Numbered from the stretch's first letter, positions 55,116 to 64,000 are shown. The stretch is 64,000 nucleotides of DNA from Pseudomonas atagonensis (GCF_011369485.1 NZ_VXCA01000011.1:47496-111495); one strand, 5' to 3'. The notes: generated from the sequence alone by a model not told the origin. Numbers and translations are program-made.

Positions 55116-56468
55116 TTAAACGAACAGCGACAACAACAGAATAAAGCCCAGCGCGACCACCGACAGAATGGTTTCCATCGCCGTCCAGGTCTTGAACGTC
55201 TCGGCCACGGTCATGTTGAAGTATTGCTTCACCAGCCAGAAACCGGCGTCGTTAACGTGCGACAGAATCAGCGAACCGGCACCGGTGGCCAATACCAGCA
55301 GCTCACGGTTCACGCCCGGGATCATCCCCACTACCGGCACCACAATGCCCGCGCCGGTAATCGTCGCGACAGTGGCCGAACCGGTGGCGATACGAATCAC
55401 CGCCGCCACCAGCCACGCCAGCAAGATCGGCGAGATCTGCGCGCTGACCGCCATGTGGCCTATCACGTCGCCCACGCCGCTGGTCACCAGCATCTGCTTG
55501 AAGCCACCGCCAGCACCGATGATCAGAATGATCGCGGCAGTAGGCGCAAGGCTCGCGTCCAGCCACTTGAGCATTTGCTGAGAACCGATGCCCTGCTTGT
55601 GGCCGAAGGTGTACAGCGACAGCAGCAACGCCAGCAGCAGTGCCGAGATCGGGTGACCGATCATGTCCATCCAGGTGCGGAAGAAATGACCGTCCGGCAG
55701 TGCAACGTCGGCGAAGGTTTTCAGCAGCATCAGGAACACCGGCAGCAGCACGGTGACCAGGGTGATGCCGAAGCTTGGCAGTTTTTCCGAATCGGTTTCA
55801 CGGGCCAGTTGATCGACCAGTTCCTGATTCGGGTGACCCGGAATGTGCTTGGCGATGAACGTACCGAAGATCGGGCCGGCGATGATTGCCGTCGGCAGCG
55901 CAACGATCAGACCGTACAGAATGGTCTTGCCGATGTCCGCGCCGAACACACCGATGGCCAGCAACGGACCCGGGTGCGGTGGCACCAGACCATGCACGGC
56001 GGACAGGCCGGCGAGCAGCGGGATACCGATCTTGATGATCGACACACCGGTGCGTCGCGCGACGATGAACACCAGCGGAATCAGCAAAACAAAGCCGATT
56101 TCAAAGAACAGCGGAATGCCCACCAGGAACGCGGCGAACATCATGGCCCACTGGACTTTGTCTTTACCGAACGCGCGAATCAGGGTCTGCGCGATCTGAT
56201 CGGCACCGCCCGACTCGGCCATCATTTTGCCGAGCATGGTGCCCAGCGCGAGGATGATACCGACAAAACCGAGCACGCCACCGAAGCCGTCCTGGAACGC
56301 CTTGATGATGGTGCCGATCGGCATCCCCGAAGTCAGGCCGAGAAACGCAGCGGCGATAGTCAGGGAAATGAAAGGGTGAAGCTTGAACTTGGTGATCAGG
56401 ACGATAAGTCCGATCACCGTCACTACTGCATCGAGCAGCAGGTAGGCGTCGTGGGACATGCCGAACAT
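55116..56468 (-). CDS. gntT: Gluconate:proton symporter
   Basis: This 450-residue GntP-family permease has about twelve membrane helices. Motifs include LHPFISLTIAAAFLGLTSGMP, GFVGIILALGTMLGKMMAESGGADQIAQ, VPPHPGPLLAIGVFGADIGKT and GSATVATITGAGIVVP. It imports gluconate for the Entner-Doudoroff pathway. It is downstream of gntK (83 bases), and a GntR-type palindrome lies between them. Confidence 0.93.
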   Translation of the reverse strand: MFGMSHDAYLLLDAVVTVIGLIVLITKFKLHPFISLTIAAAFLGLTSGMPIGTIIKAFQDGFGGVLGFVGIILALGTMLGKMMAESGGADQIAQTLIRAFGKDKVQWAMMFAAFLVGIPLFFEIGFVLLIPLVFIVARRTGVSIIKIGIPLLAGLSAVHGLVPPHPGPLLAIGVFGADIGKTILYGLIVALPTAIIAGPIFGTFIAKHIPGHPNQELVDQLARETDSEKLPSFGITLVTVLLPVFLMLLKTFADVALPDGHFFRTWMDMIGHPISALLLALLLSLYTFGHKQGIGSQQMLKWLDASLAPTAAIILIIGAGGGFKQMLVTSGVGDVIGHMAVSAQISPILLAWLVAAVIRIATGSATVATITGAGIVVPVVGMIPGVNRELLVLATGAGSLILSHVNDAGFWLVKQYFNMTVAETFKTWTAMETILSVVALGFILLLSLFV

Positions 56469-56525
56469 TGGGGGTGTCTCCTGGCTTGTTGTTGTTATTA
56501 AAGCGGGTTAATCAGAAGTCGTGGG

Positions 56526-56537
56526 GACAGCGCTATC
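56526..56537. promoter_or_regulatory. GntR operator between gntK and gntT
   Basis: GACAGCGCTATC is the third copy, one base changed, of the palindrome found twice upstream of gntK/gntR, centred on AGCGCT. It would give gntT a local control point. Confidence 0.6.
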
Positions 56538-56550
56538 TGCATGAACACAC

Positions 56551-57084
56551 TCATACCGCCTGTTTCAGACCGTGGGCCTGCCACCAGACGTGAGCCTGAG
56601 CGGCCAGTTCTTCAACGCTGTGAACCGAAGCGTTCAGCGCCAGGGTCAACGGCTCGCCCTTGGGCGATTCGAGGGTGGCGAACTGGCTTTCGATCAACGT
56701 GGCGGGCATGAAGTGGCCCGGGCGGTGGGACACACGCTCGGCGGCCACTTCAGGGGTCAATTCAAGAAACACGAAGCCCAGGCCCGGCAAGGCACTGCGC
56801 AGCACTTCGCGATAACTGTGTTTGAGGGCCGAGCAGGTCAGCACCGGGCGCTGGCCCGTGGCATCGACGCGACGCAGTTCATCGCACAGGCTGTCGAGCC
56901 AGCCGGCACGGTCGTCGTCGTTCAGGGGGATCCCCGCGCTCATCTTTTCGATGTTCGCGGCCGGATGGAAAGTATCGCCTTCAATGGCAGTGGCGCCGCT
57001 CAATTGGCACAGGGCCTCGCTGACGCACGTCTTGCCGCAACCGGCAACGCCCATGATGACCAGGGCGGTGATGGGATGACTCAT
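56551..57084 (-). CDS. gntK: Gluconokinase
   Basis: This 177-residue kinase of the shikimate-kinase-like GntK type has Walker A GVAGCGKTCVSEAL, IEGDTFHPAANIEKMSAGIPLNDDDR (substrate-contacting) and LTCSALKHSYREVLR. It phosphorylates gluconate to 6-phosphogluconate. It is divergent from gntR, with a 217-base intergenic region holding two GntR-type sites. Confidence 0.94.
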   Translation of the reverse strand: MSHPITALVIMGVAGCGKTCVSEALCQLSGATAIEGDTFHPAANIEKMSAGIPLNDDDRAGWLDSLCDELRRVDATGQRPVLTCSALKHSYREVLRSALPGLGFVFLELTPEVAAERVSHRPGHFMPATLIESQFATLESPKGEPLTLALNASVHSVEELAAQAHVWWQAHGLKQAV

Positions 57085-57102
57085 ATAACACCTCAGCGCG
57101 CA

Positions 57103-57114
57103 GACAGCGCTACC
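57103..57114. promoter_or_regulatory. GntR operator near gntK
   Basis: GACAGCGCTACC, 19 bases upstream of the gntK start, is identical to the copy at 57257. It is an AGCGCT-centred palindrome typical of LacI/GalR-family operators. Confidence 0.72.
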
Positions 57115-57256
57115 TTTGCTAGCTATGACTCTAGTGCACAGGCAGAAGTTGCCGACGCCTTCTTGTCGTTTTTTTGGGTTGCAGCAGGTTTTGTTCCCAA
57201 CGCCAAAAAGCGAAGATCAGGCAGGACCTCGCTTACGCATTTACAGCTGCATCAGG

Positions 57257-57268
57257 ACAGCGCTACCT
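57257..57268. promoter_or_regulatory. GntR operator near gntR
   Basis: GACAGCGCTACC lies 34 bases before the gntR start codon. The identity of the two copies extends to GACAGCGCTACCTT, and they are about 154 bases apart, which would allow a DNA loop. Confidence 0.72.
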
Positions 57269-57301
57269 TAGTGCCTTGATTTTTGTTTGGCAAGCCGCCC
57301 G

Positions 57302-58333
57302 ATGACCTCCCCTAAAAACGATAAAAACACTCGCACCACCGGCCGTCCCACCCTTAATGAAGTTGCCCGTCTGGCCGGCGTCAGCCCGATTACCGCCTCC
57401 CGTGCCTTGCGCGGTGTCAGCACCGTGGCCACGGAACTGGTGGAAAAAGTCCAGAAAGCCGCGCTCGAACTCAATTACGTGGTCAACCCCGCCGCCCGTG
57501 CACTGGCCTCGGCGCAGAGCCATTCAGTCGTCGTGTTGGTGCCTTCTTTATCCAACCTTTTGTTCATCGATACGCTGGAAGCCATTCATCGGGTTTTGAC
57601 GCCCAAGGGCTTCGAAGTACTGATCGGCAACTTCCACTACTCCCGTGACGAAGAAGAAAACCTGTTGCGCAACTACATGGCCTATCAGCCGCGTGGCTTG
57701 TTGTTGACCGGGTTTGATCGCACCGAAAGTTCGCGACGGATGATCGAAGCGAGCAATATTCCCTGCGTCTACATGATGGAACTGGACAGCGCCGCCGGGG
57801 TGAATTGCGTCGGTTTCTCGCAACTCAGCGCCGGGGAAACAGCAGCTGAACATTTGCTCTCCCGTGGGCGTAAACGTCTGGCTTACATCGGCGCGCAACT
57901 GGATCAGCGCACGCTGCTGCGCGGCGAAGGTTTCCGCAAAGCGCTGCAAAAGGCCGGAAAGTACGACCCGGATCTTGAAGTGCTGACACCGCGCGCCTCG
58001 TCGGTAGGCCTGGGCGGCGAGCTGTTCCTGCAACTGCTGGCGGCGCATCCGGACGTCGATGCGATCTTCTTCGGTAACGACGACCTGGCGCAGGGTGCCT
58101 TGCTCGAAGCATTGCGCAACGGCATCAGAATTCCGGAGCAAGTGGCGATTCTCGGCTTCAACGATCTGCCGATGTCCGAGCACATGGTGCCGCGCCTGAG
58201 CAGCATCAATACGCCCCGCGAAGCGATCGGCAAGCGAGCGGCAGAGCAGATGCTGACGCTGATGGCCGGCAACACCGTGGCGCGGCCGGTCGAGGACATG
58301 GGCTTCGAACTGAAAATCCGCGAGAGCACCTGA
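57302..58333 (+). CDS. gntR: LacI-family repressor of gluconate genes
   Basis: This 343-residue regulator has an N-terminal LacI HTH (RPTLNEVARLAGVSPITASRALRGVSTVA), the hinge VNPAARALASAQS, and a periplasmic-binding-like sugar domain (SVVVLVPSLSNLLF, AIFFGNDDLAQGALLEAL, ILGFNDLPMSEH). It is the LacI-type GntR that represses gntK/gntT in Pseudomonas until gluconate or its phosphate is present. I start it at MTSPKND. Confidence 0.92.
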   Translation: MTSPKNDKNTRTTGRPTLNEVARLAGVSPITASRALRGVSTVATELVEKVQKAALELNYVVNPAARALASAQSHSVVVLVPSLSNLLFIDTLEAIHRVLTPKGFEVLIGNFHYSRDEEENLLRNYMAYQPRGLLLTGFDRTESSRRMIEASNIPCVYMMELDSAAGVNCVGFSQLSAGETAAEHLLSRGRKRLAYIGAQLDQRTLLRGEGFRKALQKAGKYDPDLEVLTPRASSVGLGGELFLQLLAAHPDVDAIFFGNDDLAQGALLEALRNGIRIPEQVAILGFNDLPMSEHMVPRLSSINTPREAIGKRAAEQMLTLMAGNTVARPVEDMGFELKIREST

Positions 58334-58399
58334 TACCACAATCCCTGTGGTGCTCACAAATTCAGGGTTAAACACTCCTACAGGGGATCTGTGGTGGGT

Positions 58400-59272
58400 T
58401 CAATGGCCGAGGAGTTCGACCAGCGCCGATGCGCCCTTCTGTAGCGGCTGGCTCTTGAGCCACACCGCGTGCACCGGCATTACCAAGCCATTTTCGATGT
58501 TGCGGAAGTTCAGCCGCTTCAAGCGCCCGCTGTCCAGTCGCGGCTGCACCACCGACATTGGAAAATTGCCCCAGCCCAATCCCGCCTCGACCATTTCCAT
58601 CGCCGTCTCAAGGCTGTCGGTGCGCCAGTAAGACTGCGCCACCAACGGCCGCGTTTCGCTGATCGGCAAATCCCGACTGGCGACGATGATCTGCCGCACG
58701 TGCACCAGATCTTCCAGAAACAAATCCTTGCCTTGCAACAACGGACTGTCCGCCGCGAGCGTCGCGATCATTCGTTCGCTTCCGACAAACTGAAACTGCT
58801 CCAGCACGTTCACGCTCAGCCCGGCAAACGCCAGGCACACACTGACGCGACCACCGTGCAGCAACGCCAGCACGTCGTCCTGCGGCGCGGTGAGGACTTC
58901 GATGTCGAGCAGCGGATGCCGCTCGGCAAGCACCTTGATCGCCGCCAGCAAGCGGCGCCGGTCAATGTCGGCGACCACGCCAATCGACAACTTGCTCTCC
59001 AGCCCCAACGACAACTCCAGCGCATGCACCCGCAACTGCTTGAGTTGCTCGGCGATCAGCCGCGCATGGGGCACCAGTGACAACGCCATCGCTGTCGCCT
59101 GCGGTTCGCGATGGCTGCGGTCGAACAACGGGTAACCCAGTTCCGCCTCAAGATTGCCGATGCCCATGCTCACGGCCGACGGGACTTTGCCCAAGGCACG
59201 GGCGGCAGCGGAAAACGAACCGCGCTCGATCACGGCGAGGAACAGTTCGATGCTGTCGCTGTTGAAATTCAA
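58400..59272 (-). CDS. LysR-family regulator divergent from PACE gene 2
   Basis: This 290-residue regulator has HTH IELFLAVIERGSFSAAARALGKVPSAVSMGIGNLEAELG and an effector domain with LSIGVVADIDRRRLLAAI and VEAGLGWGNFPMSV. Its place beside a PACE gene suggests an AceR-like role. It is not a close copy of the regulator at 45348, so the two pairs are independent. Confidence 0.87.
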   Translation of the reverse strand: MNFNSDSIELFLAVIERGSFSAAARALGKVPSAVSMGIGNLEAELGYPLFDRSHREPQATAMALSLVPHARLIAEQLKQLRVHALELSLGLESKLSIGVVADIDRRRLLAAIKVLAERHPLLDIEVLTAPQDDVLALLHGGRVSVCLAFAGLSVNVLEQFQFVGSERMIATLAADSPLLQGKDLFLEDLVHVRQIIVASRDLPISETRPLVAQSYWRTDSLETAMEMVEAGLGWGNFPMSVVQPRLDSGRLKRLNFRNIENGLVMPVHAVWLKSQPLQKGASALVELLGH

Positions 59273-59303
59273 TTACGCCACCTATCAATAAAACTGAAAG
59301 CAT

Positions 59304-59320
59304 CTGACTTTTTCTGTCAG
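59304..59320. promoter_or_regulatory. Inverted repeat between LysR and PACE gene 2
   Basis: CTGAC-TTTTTCT-GTCAG has perfect 5-base arms in the 123-base divergent region; it is a possible LysR site. Confidence 0.4.
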
Positions 59321-59395
59321 CCATATTGAAGCTATCTTTCGCCGCCTTCGCCAGCCCCGCTGGCCAGTGAATCTGAAGAAAGAGGCAAATCCCCC

Positions 59396-59836
59396 ATGCA
59401 AGGCGTCAAACGCAAACTGGTCTACGTGTCGCTCTACGAAGTGATCGGCATGACCTTCTCCGCCCTCGGTCTGGCGCTGTTGTCCGGCACCTCGCCAGGC
59501 AGTACCGGGCCATTGGCGGTGATCATCACCACCATCGCCGTGACCTGGAACTTCATTTACACCTCTCTGTTCGAGCACTGGGAAAGCCGCCAGACCTCGC
59601 GCACCCGCACGGTCAAACGCCGCATCGCCCACGCCATCGGCTTTCAACTGACGCTGATCGTGTTCCTGATTCCGCTGATCGCCTGGTGGATGAATATCAG
59701 CCTGGTGCAGGCGTTCCTGCTGGATCTGGCGTTGATCATTTTCATCCCTTGCTACACCTTCGCCTTCAACTGGTTGTTTGACCGGATCTTCGGCCTGCCG
59801 ACCTCGGCGCTGGCAGATTCAACAGCGGCGGCATAA
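59396..59836 (+). CDS. PACE-family multidrug efflux transporter (copy 2)
   Basis: This 146-residue membrane protein has four helices in two BTP repeats: KLVYVSLYEVIGMTFSALGLALLSG, WNFIYTSLFEHWE, RIAHAIGFQLTLIVFLIPLIAWWM and DLALIIFIPCYTFAFNWLFD. The Glu in the first helix (YEVIGM) and the WNxxxxxxFEHWE motif are typical of AceI-like PACE proteins. It is divergent from the LysR regulator at 58400. It is paralogous to the gene at 44827 but not closely similar. Confidence 0.88.
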   Translation: MQGVKRKLVYVSLYEVIGMTFSALGLALLSGTSPGSTGPLAVIITTIAVTWNFIYTSLFEHWESRQTSRTRTVKRRIAHAIGFQLTLIVFLIPLIAWWMNISLVQAFLLDLALIIFIPCYTFAFNWLFDRIFGLPTSALADSTAAA

Positions 59837-59961
59837 ATCGTTAATTCGTAAACAGATATTGCAAGAAATCAGCGGTTTACTCCGCTAAATCGCTGATATT
59901 CACAATCCTTCAACTCCGATAGCAGGCTAAGCTTTTCCATCAATAAAAAATGGATCAGCCC

Positions 59962-61386
59962 ATGACTGCTCACACCCCCGCCGCCGCGCAACGCGACGGC
60001 ATCGACCCGATTCGCGCCGCTCAGGTGTCCGCCCGTATCGACCGCCTCCCCGCCGTCGCGACGATCTGGCGACTGGTGGCGTTGCTGTCGATCGGCGGAT
60101 TTTTCGAACTCTACGATTTGTTCCAGACCGCCTACATCAGCCCCGGCCTGATCCGCGACGGCATCTTCGCCACCGGCAATCAGGGCGTGTTCGGTTTCTC
60201 CGATCAGGCGGCGTTTGCCTCGGCGACTTTTCTCGGTTTGTTCCTCGGCGCCAGCCTGCTCAGCCCACTGGCGGATCGCTTTGGCCGCCGCGCAATCTTC
60301 ACCTTTGCGCTGGTCTGGTACACGGTGGCGACGGTGTTGATGGGCGTGCAGAGTTCGGCGCTGGGGATTATCTGCATGCGCTTTCTGGTGGGCATCGGAC
60401 TGGGCATTGAACTGGTGACCATCGACGCCTACCTCTCGGAATTGGTGCCCAAGCGCATGCGCAGTTCGGCGTTTGCCTTTGCATTTTTCGTGCAGTTTCT
60501 CTCGGTGCCGGCGGTGGCGCTGATGTCGTGGTGGCTGGTGCCGCAGGCACCGTTCGGGGTCAGCGGCTGGCGTTGGGTGGTGTTGGCGAGCGCGGTGTTT
60601 GCGCTGTTCATCTGGTGGCTGCGCAAGCGTCTGCCGGAGTCGCCGCGCTGGCTCGCACAGCATGGCCGTTTCGATGAGGCCAACCGCATTCTCGATGGCA
60701 TCGAAGCCCGTTGCGAAAAAGATCACGGCAAACCGCTGGATGCTCCTGAAGCGGTTCCTGTCGACGTGGAAGGCAAGGGCCGTTTCGCCGACATCTGGCA
60801 ACCGCCCTACCGTCGCCGCGCGTTGATGCTGATCGTCTTCCACATCTTTCAGGCCATCGGTTTCTTCGGTTTCGGCAACTGGTTGCCGGCGCTGCTTTCC
60901 GGCCAGGGTGTGAGCGTCACGCACAGCCTGATGTACGCGTTCATCATCACCCTTGCCTACCCGCTCGGGCCGTTGCTGTTCGTGAAGTTCGCCAACCGTT
61001 TCGAGAACAAGTGGCAGATCGTCGGCTCGGCGCTGGGCGCCATGACTTTCGGCACCTTGTTTGCGCTGCAGACCAGCGCTTTTGGCCTGATCTTTTGCGG
61101 GGTGATGATCACCTTCTGCAACGCCTGGCTGAGCTTCAGTTATCACTCTTATCAAAGTGAGTTGTTCCCCACCAACATCCGCGCCCGGGCGGTGGGTTTC
61201 TGCTATTCGTTCAGTCGGTTGTCGACGGTGTTCAGCAGTCTGTTGATCGGTCTGTTTCTCGATCACTTCGGCACGCCCGGCGTACTGGCGTTCATCGTCA
61301 GCAGCATGTTGATTGTCATGCTGACCATTGGTTGGTTCGGCCCGCGCACACGCAATCTGGCGTTGGAGAACATTGCCCACCGATAA
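59962..61386 (+). CDS. MFS-family transporter
   Basis: This 474-residue protein has about twelve helices and the MFS signatures LSPLADRFGRRAIF, FLVGIGLGIELVTIDAYLSELVPKRMR and RLPESPRWLAQHGRFDEA, the last typical of the sugar/metabolite:proton branch (UhpC-, NiaP- or ShiA-like). A central loop of about 60 residues separates the halves. The ATG at 59962 (MTAHTPAAAQ) with GGATC upstream is preferred over one four codons earlier. The substrate is unknown. Confidence 0.87.
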   Translation: MTAHTPAAAQRDGIDPIRAAQVSARIDRLPAVATIWRLVALLSIGGFFELYDLFQTAYISPGLIRDGIFATGNQGVFGFSDQAAFASATFLGLFLGASLLSPLADRFGRRAIFTFALVWYTVATVLMGVQSSALGIICMRFLVGIGLGIELVTIDAYLSELVPKRMRSSAFAFAFFVQFLSVPAVALMSWWLVPQAPFGVSGWRWVVLASAVFALFIWWLRKRLPESPRWLAQHGRFDEANRILDGIEARCEKDHGKPLDAPEAVPVDVEGKGRFADIWQPPYRRRALMLIVFHIFQAIGFFGFGNWLPALLSGQGVSVTHSLMYAFIITLAYPLGPLLFVKFANRFENKWQIVGSALGAMTFGTLFALQTSAFGLIFCGVMITFCNAWLSFSYHSYQSELFPTNIRARAVGFCYSFSRLSTVFSSLLIGLFLDHFGTPGVLAFIVSSMLIVMLTIGWFGPRTRNLALENIAHR

Positions 61387-61538
61387 GCCCCGGCGGTCAG
61401 TCACTGCCGCCACGCGGCAAGGGCTGACCGCTTTGCACTTTAAGCCGCCAATCAACTTATTGAAATTTAAGGGCTTATTTATCAGGCATGGTAATTGCTC
61501 CGGTACGACGGTCAGTCATTACCTACAGGTCAATCATC

Positions 61539-62087
61539 ATGTTGGTCAGTGCCAAACAACTGGAAGTGCTGCCGCTGCCCAAGCGGCTAGCCGAAGACGC
61601 GACCGCCACGGCGGCCGCCGGTTTGCAGGGCGGCCTGCACGGTGCGATGCTGCAAACCCTACAAAACCAGGTGCAGACGCAAAGCAGCGAAGTCACCGCC
61701 AAGGTGCAAGCCTCGGCCACGCAGATCGCCACCCAGCAGGTCAGCGAAGCCACGCGCATCAGCGATAACGTCGACGAGGCGTTTGCCAAGACCCGCGTCA
61801 ATCTGCAATCGACCGATGCCACCAACGTCGCGAAAAGCGCCACCGACGAGTTCAAGGACTACATGAGCAAAACGCCGGAACAGCGTTTGCGCGACAGTAT
61901 CCTTAAGGACCTGGGCATTACCGAGGAAGACATCGCCAACATGCCGCCGGAGAAACAACTGGCCGTGGCCAAAGAGATCGCCCAGCGCTTGCAGGACAAG
62001 ATGCAACTGGCGCAATCGGAGAAAGAGAACGTCAACGACGTCAAGGACAGCGACAAGCTGGCGGACAAGTTTCTCGCAGCACTTTGA
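61539..62087 (+). CDS. Uncharacterised helical protein
   Basis: I do not recognise this 182-residue protein. It is Ala/Gln-rich and almost wholly alpha-helical in appearance (QVQTQSSEVTAKVQASATQ, EDIANMPPEKQLAVAKEI), with an acidic C-terminal half and no signal peptide or membrane helix. Its start MLVSAKQLEVLPLPKRL follows a weak ribosome site. It lies between the MFS gene and a REP doublet, convergent with bdlA. Confidence 0.55.
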   Translation: MLVSAKQLEVLPLPKRLAEDATATAAAGLQGGLHGAMLQTLQNQVQTQSSEVTAKVQASATQIATQQVSEATRISDNVDEAFAKTRVNLQSTDATNVAKSATDEFKDYMSKTPEQRLRDSILKDLGITEEDIANMPPEKQLAVAKEIAQRLQDKMQLAQSEKENVNDVKDSDKLADKFLAAL

Positions 62088-62111
62088 TCTCAAGCTCGCA
62101 TGAAACGCCTT

Positions 62112-62201
62112 TGTGGGAGCGGGCTTGCTCGCGAATGCTTTGAATCCGTCAACAGTGATGTTGGCTGACACGACGCCTTCGCGAGCAAGCCCGCTCCCAC
62201 A
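62112..62201. repeat. Paired REP doublet, GTGGGAGCGGGCTTGCTCGCGA type
   Basis: Perfect inverted arms TGTGGGAGCGGGCTTGCTCG / CGAGCAAGCCCGCTCCCACA lie about 40 bases apart between convergent genes. Confidence 0.88.
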
Positions 62202-62223
62202 GGTTTATCAGTGATCCTGAGGG

Positions 62224-63543
62224 TCAGTTCAGCTGCAACGTCTCATTGAACTGACTGATCGCATCCACCACATGCCGCGAGCCCTGCTGGATCTCCAGAA
62301 TCACCTCCCCCGCCTCATTCGCCAGCTCAACCCCAAGGCCGGTACGGCTCAGGCTCGACTGCATGCTCGACACCGCGCTCAGCGACAGGTCATGGTTCTT
62401 GCGCACCACTTCGACAATTTCCAGCGTGGCCTGACTGGTGCGTGCCGCGAGGCTGCGTACCTCGTCCGCGACCACCGCAAACCCGCGTCCGTGTTCACCG
62501 GCACGCGCCGCTTCGATGGCGGCGTTGAGCGCCAGCAGGTTGGTCTGATCGGCGATGCCGCGAATGGTCTGGACGATGGTGCCGATGATGTCTGACTGCT
62601 TGCTGACCGCGTCGATGCTGACCGCCGCTTCGTTGAGGTCGCGGGAAATGTCCTGAATGATCTGCACCGTTTGCTGCACGACCTGTGAGCCTTTTTGCGC
62701 GCAGGCGTCGTTTTGTACCGAAGTGCTGTGGGCCGATTCCGCAGCGTTCTGCAGCGTGGTCATTTGGTGGGTGATGTCGCTGGCGAATTTCACCACTTTA
62801 TACAAGCGGCCCTTGGCGTCGAACAGCGGGTTGTAGGACGCTTCGAGGTAAACCATTTGCCCGGACTTGTTCTTGCGCTCGAAGCGGTGCGAGTGATATT
62901 CGCCGCGATTGAGCGATGCCCAGAAGGCCTTGTATTGCGCAGATTCGGCTTCGGCGCGGTGGCAAAACAGGCTGTGGTGATGGCCGACGACTTCATTGAG
63001 CGAATACTGCATGGTGCGCAGAAAGTTGTCGTTGGCGCTGATCACATTGCCTTCCGGGGTGAACTCGATCACCGCCATCGAGCGACCGATGGCCGCCAGC
63101 ATGCTTTCCTCTTCATGCTCTTTATTGATCCGCGCGGTGATGTCGGCGGCCACTTTGATCACACTTCTGACTTGTTTGTCCGGCCCATAAACCGGCATGT
63201 AACTGGCTTCGAGCCAGACTTCCTTGCCGCTCTTGTTCAGGCGTAGAAACGTTCCGCTGATCGGCTCGCCCCGCGCCAGGTCGCGCCATAATTTGGCGTA
63301 CTCTTCGCTGCGGTAAAACGCTTCTTCACAAAAGATCCGGTGATGTTTGCCCCGTACCTCGTCCGCGCTGTAGCCCATGGTCTTGCAGAAGTTTTCATTG
63401 GCGTCGAGAACCACCCCGTCGGGGCTGAATTCGATCATTGCCATCGAGCGGCTGATCGCCGCCAGTCTGGCGTTGGCTTCGGTCAGGGCACAACTGAAGC
63501 GTTCGATTTCCTGCAGGTCAGCCTTGTGATGTAGGTTGAACAT
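62224..63543 (-). CDS. bdlA: PAS-PAS-MCP cytoplasmic receptor, BdlA-like
   Basis: The protein has 439 residues and no membrane helix. Two tandem PAS domains (about 25-145 and 146-270), with [19 protein letters not shown] / [19 protein letters not shown] and GKHHRIFC / GHHHSLFC, are followed by a chemoreceptor signalling domain ([39 protein letters not shown]). This is the layout of P. aeruginosa BdlA, which senses redox or nutrient cues to drive biofilm dispersal with c-di-GMP phosphodiesterases. The two PAS copies are clearly duplicated. BdlA versus another PAS-PAS-MCP paralogue cannot be settled from sequence alone. Confidence 0.8.
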   Translation of the reverse strand: MFNLHHKADLQEIERFSCALTEANARLAAISRSMAMIEFSPDGVVLDANENFCKTMGYSADEVRGKHHRIFCEEAFYRSEEYAKLWRDLARGEPISGTFLRLNKSGKEVWLEASYMPVYGPDKQVRSVIKVAADITARINKEHEEESMLAAIGRSMAVIEFTPEGNVISANDNFLRTMQYSLNEVVGHHHSLFCHRAEAESAQYKAFWASLNRGEYHSHRFERKNKSGQMVYLEASYNPLFDAKGRLYKVVKFASDITHQMTTLQNAAESAHSTSVQNDACAQKGSQVVQQTVQIIQDISRDLNEAAVSIDAVSKQSDIIGTIVQTIRGIADQTNLLALNAAIEAARAGEHGRGFAVVADEVRSLAARTSQATLEIVEVVRKNHDLSLSAVSSMQSSLSRTGLGVELANEAGEVILEIQQGSRHVVDAISQFNETLQLN

Positions 63544-63980
63544 GTCTCTATCACCTTCCGCGCGGTCTTTTGATTTGATGAAAGTTCAGGTCTTTCAGAA
63601 TCCACCACTACGTTCCATGGAACAGGCACACGCATTCCTCCACGGGAGGAAGTTGTCAGGTGATAAATGATGGTCAATCGGAGCGTCCCGGTTGCGACGC
63701 TCTAATCAAGACATCCTTCTCTTGATAGCCCACTGAGGGGCCAGCCCTAACGCGTTGAAGAACTTCCATTTAAAAAATGCTCCTTGTTGGTTCAGTGTCC
63801 GGTGCCTTTGATTGCGCACTCTGGCAGCGTTGAAGTCACGGCTAACCGATGGCTATCGACATAGTTAGTTACAGGTGAGCATAGACAGCGCAAAGCCTTG
63901 CGCAAGGCCACTAGTCGGCCAGTATCTGGCACTTTTTGCACAAGAAACGGTTCAGCGCGGGGAGTTTTCACCGGGCGAAA
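63544..63980. other. bdlA upstream region without a gene
   Basis: No open frame with a ribosome site is present. A small stem GAGCGTC ... GACGCTC lies at 63681-63702. The bdlA promoter should lie at the left end, but its elements are not clear. Confidence 0.5.
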
Positions 63981-64000
63981 GCCATCGCGGGCAAGCCACA
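63981..64000. repeat. REP unit cut by the window edge
   Basis: GCCATCGCGGGCAAGCCACA is one arm of a REP-like palindrome of the GTGGCTTGCCCGCGATGG type, continuing beyond base 64000. Confidence 0.65.

Noticed and set aside
63927..63940. Sigma-54-like TGGCACTTTTTGCA near the right edge
   Set aside because: The GG and GC doublets are two bases too close for a -24/-12 promoter.

Overview
The window reads as a chromosomal segment of a Pseudomonas from the P. fluorescens group. The reasons are the close match of the arginine block to the P. aeruginosa aot/argR/aru genes, typical Pseudomonas families (DUF2790, DUF2025-like, BdlA-like, LacI-type GntR), GC-rich codon use, and many paired REP sequences of the kind abundant in P. 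fluorescens. No rRNA, tRNA, CRISPR array or insertion sequence was seen.

Layout. 1-13.6 kb (minus strand): arginine uptake and succinyltransferase catabolism (aotJ-aotQ-aotM-aotO-aotP, argR, aruC-aruF-aruG). The block is split by a 5-kb plus-strand gene for a giant leucine-rich-repeat toxin/effector-like protein. Sites fitting the ArgR consensus lie upstream of aotJ and aruC. 14.1-18.7 kb: acs, a small secreted DUF2790 protein and nrdB, which has no nrdA beside it. 18.7-23.4 kb is accessory: a BRO-N protein, an HNH nuclease, a colicin-E3-type rRNA nuclease bacteriocin with two paralogous immunity genes and the relic tail of a second toxin, and an unknown protein with a Cys/His cluster. 23.4-33.7 kb: two tandem secreted paralogues, a TauE/SafE exporter with a divergent AraC regulator, an XRE gene behind a LexA-type box, a metallo-beta-lactamase-fold hydrolase with a divergent TetR regulator, a MASE2-GGDEF diguanylate cyclase, and a LysR regulator divergent from a CTP-synthase-like amidotransferase and an ABM monooxygenase.

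33.9-48 kb: glpQ, an AraC regulator, a fatty acid hydroxylase, a PepSY protein, a chemoreceptor, a ZntB-like transporter, a Pit phosphate transporter, two LysR/SDR divergent pairs and a LysR/PACE efflux pair. 48-54 kb: an ECF sigma factor/YCII/SnoaL operon, acetyltransferases, a PPOX protein, a GyrI-like protein and a LysE exporter. 53.7-64 kb: alaC, the gluconate genes gntR-gntK-gntT with three copies of a palindromic operator, a second LysR/PACE pair, an MFS transporter, an unknown helical protein and a BdlA-like PAS-PAS-chemoreceptor.

The least explained material is (i) the LRR protein with a duplicated roughly 310-residue unit and no recognisable NEL ligase domain, sitting inside the arginine locus, and (ii) the 18.7-23.4 kb accessory block, with its toxin/immunity remodelling, swapped inverted repeats and a perfect hairpin against the HNH start codon. 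All functions are assigned by reading motifs and recalling families; no database search was run.
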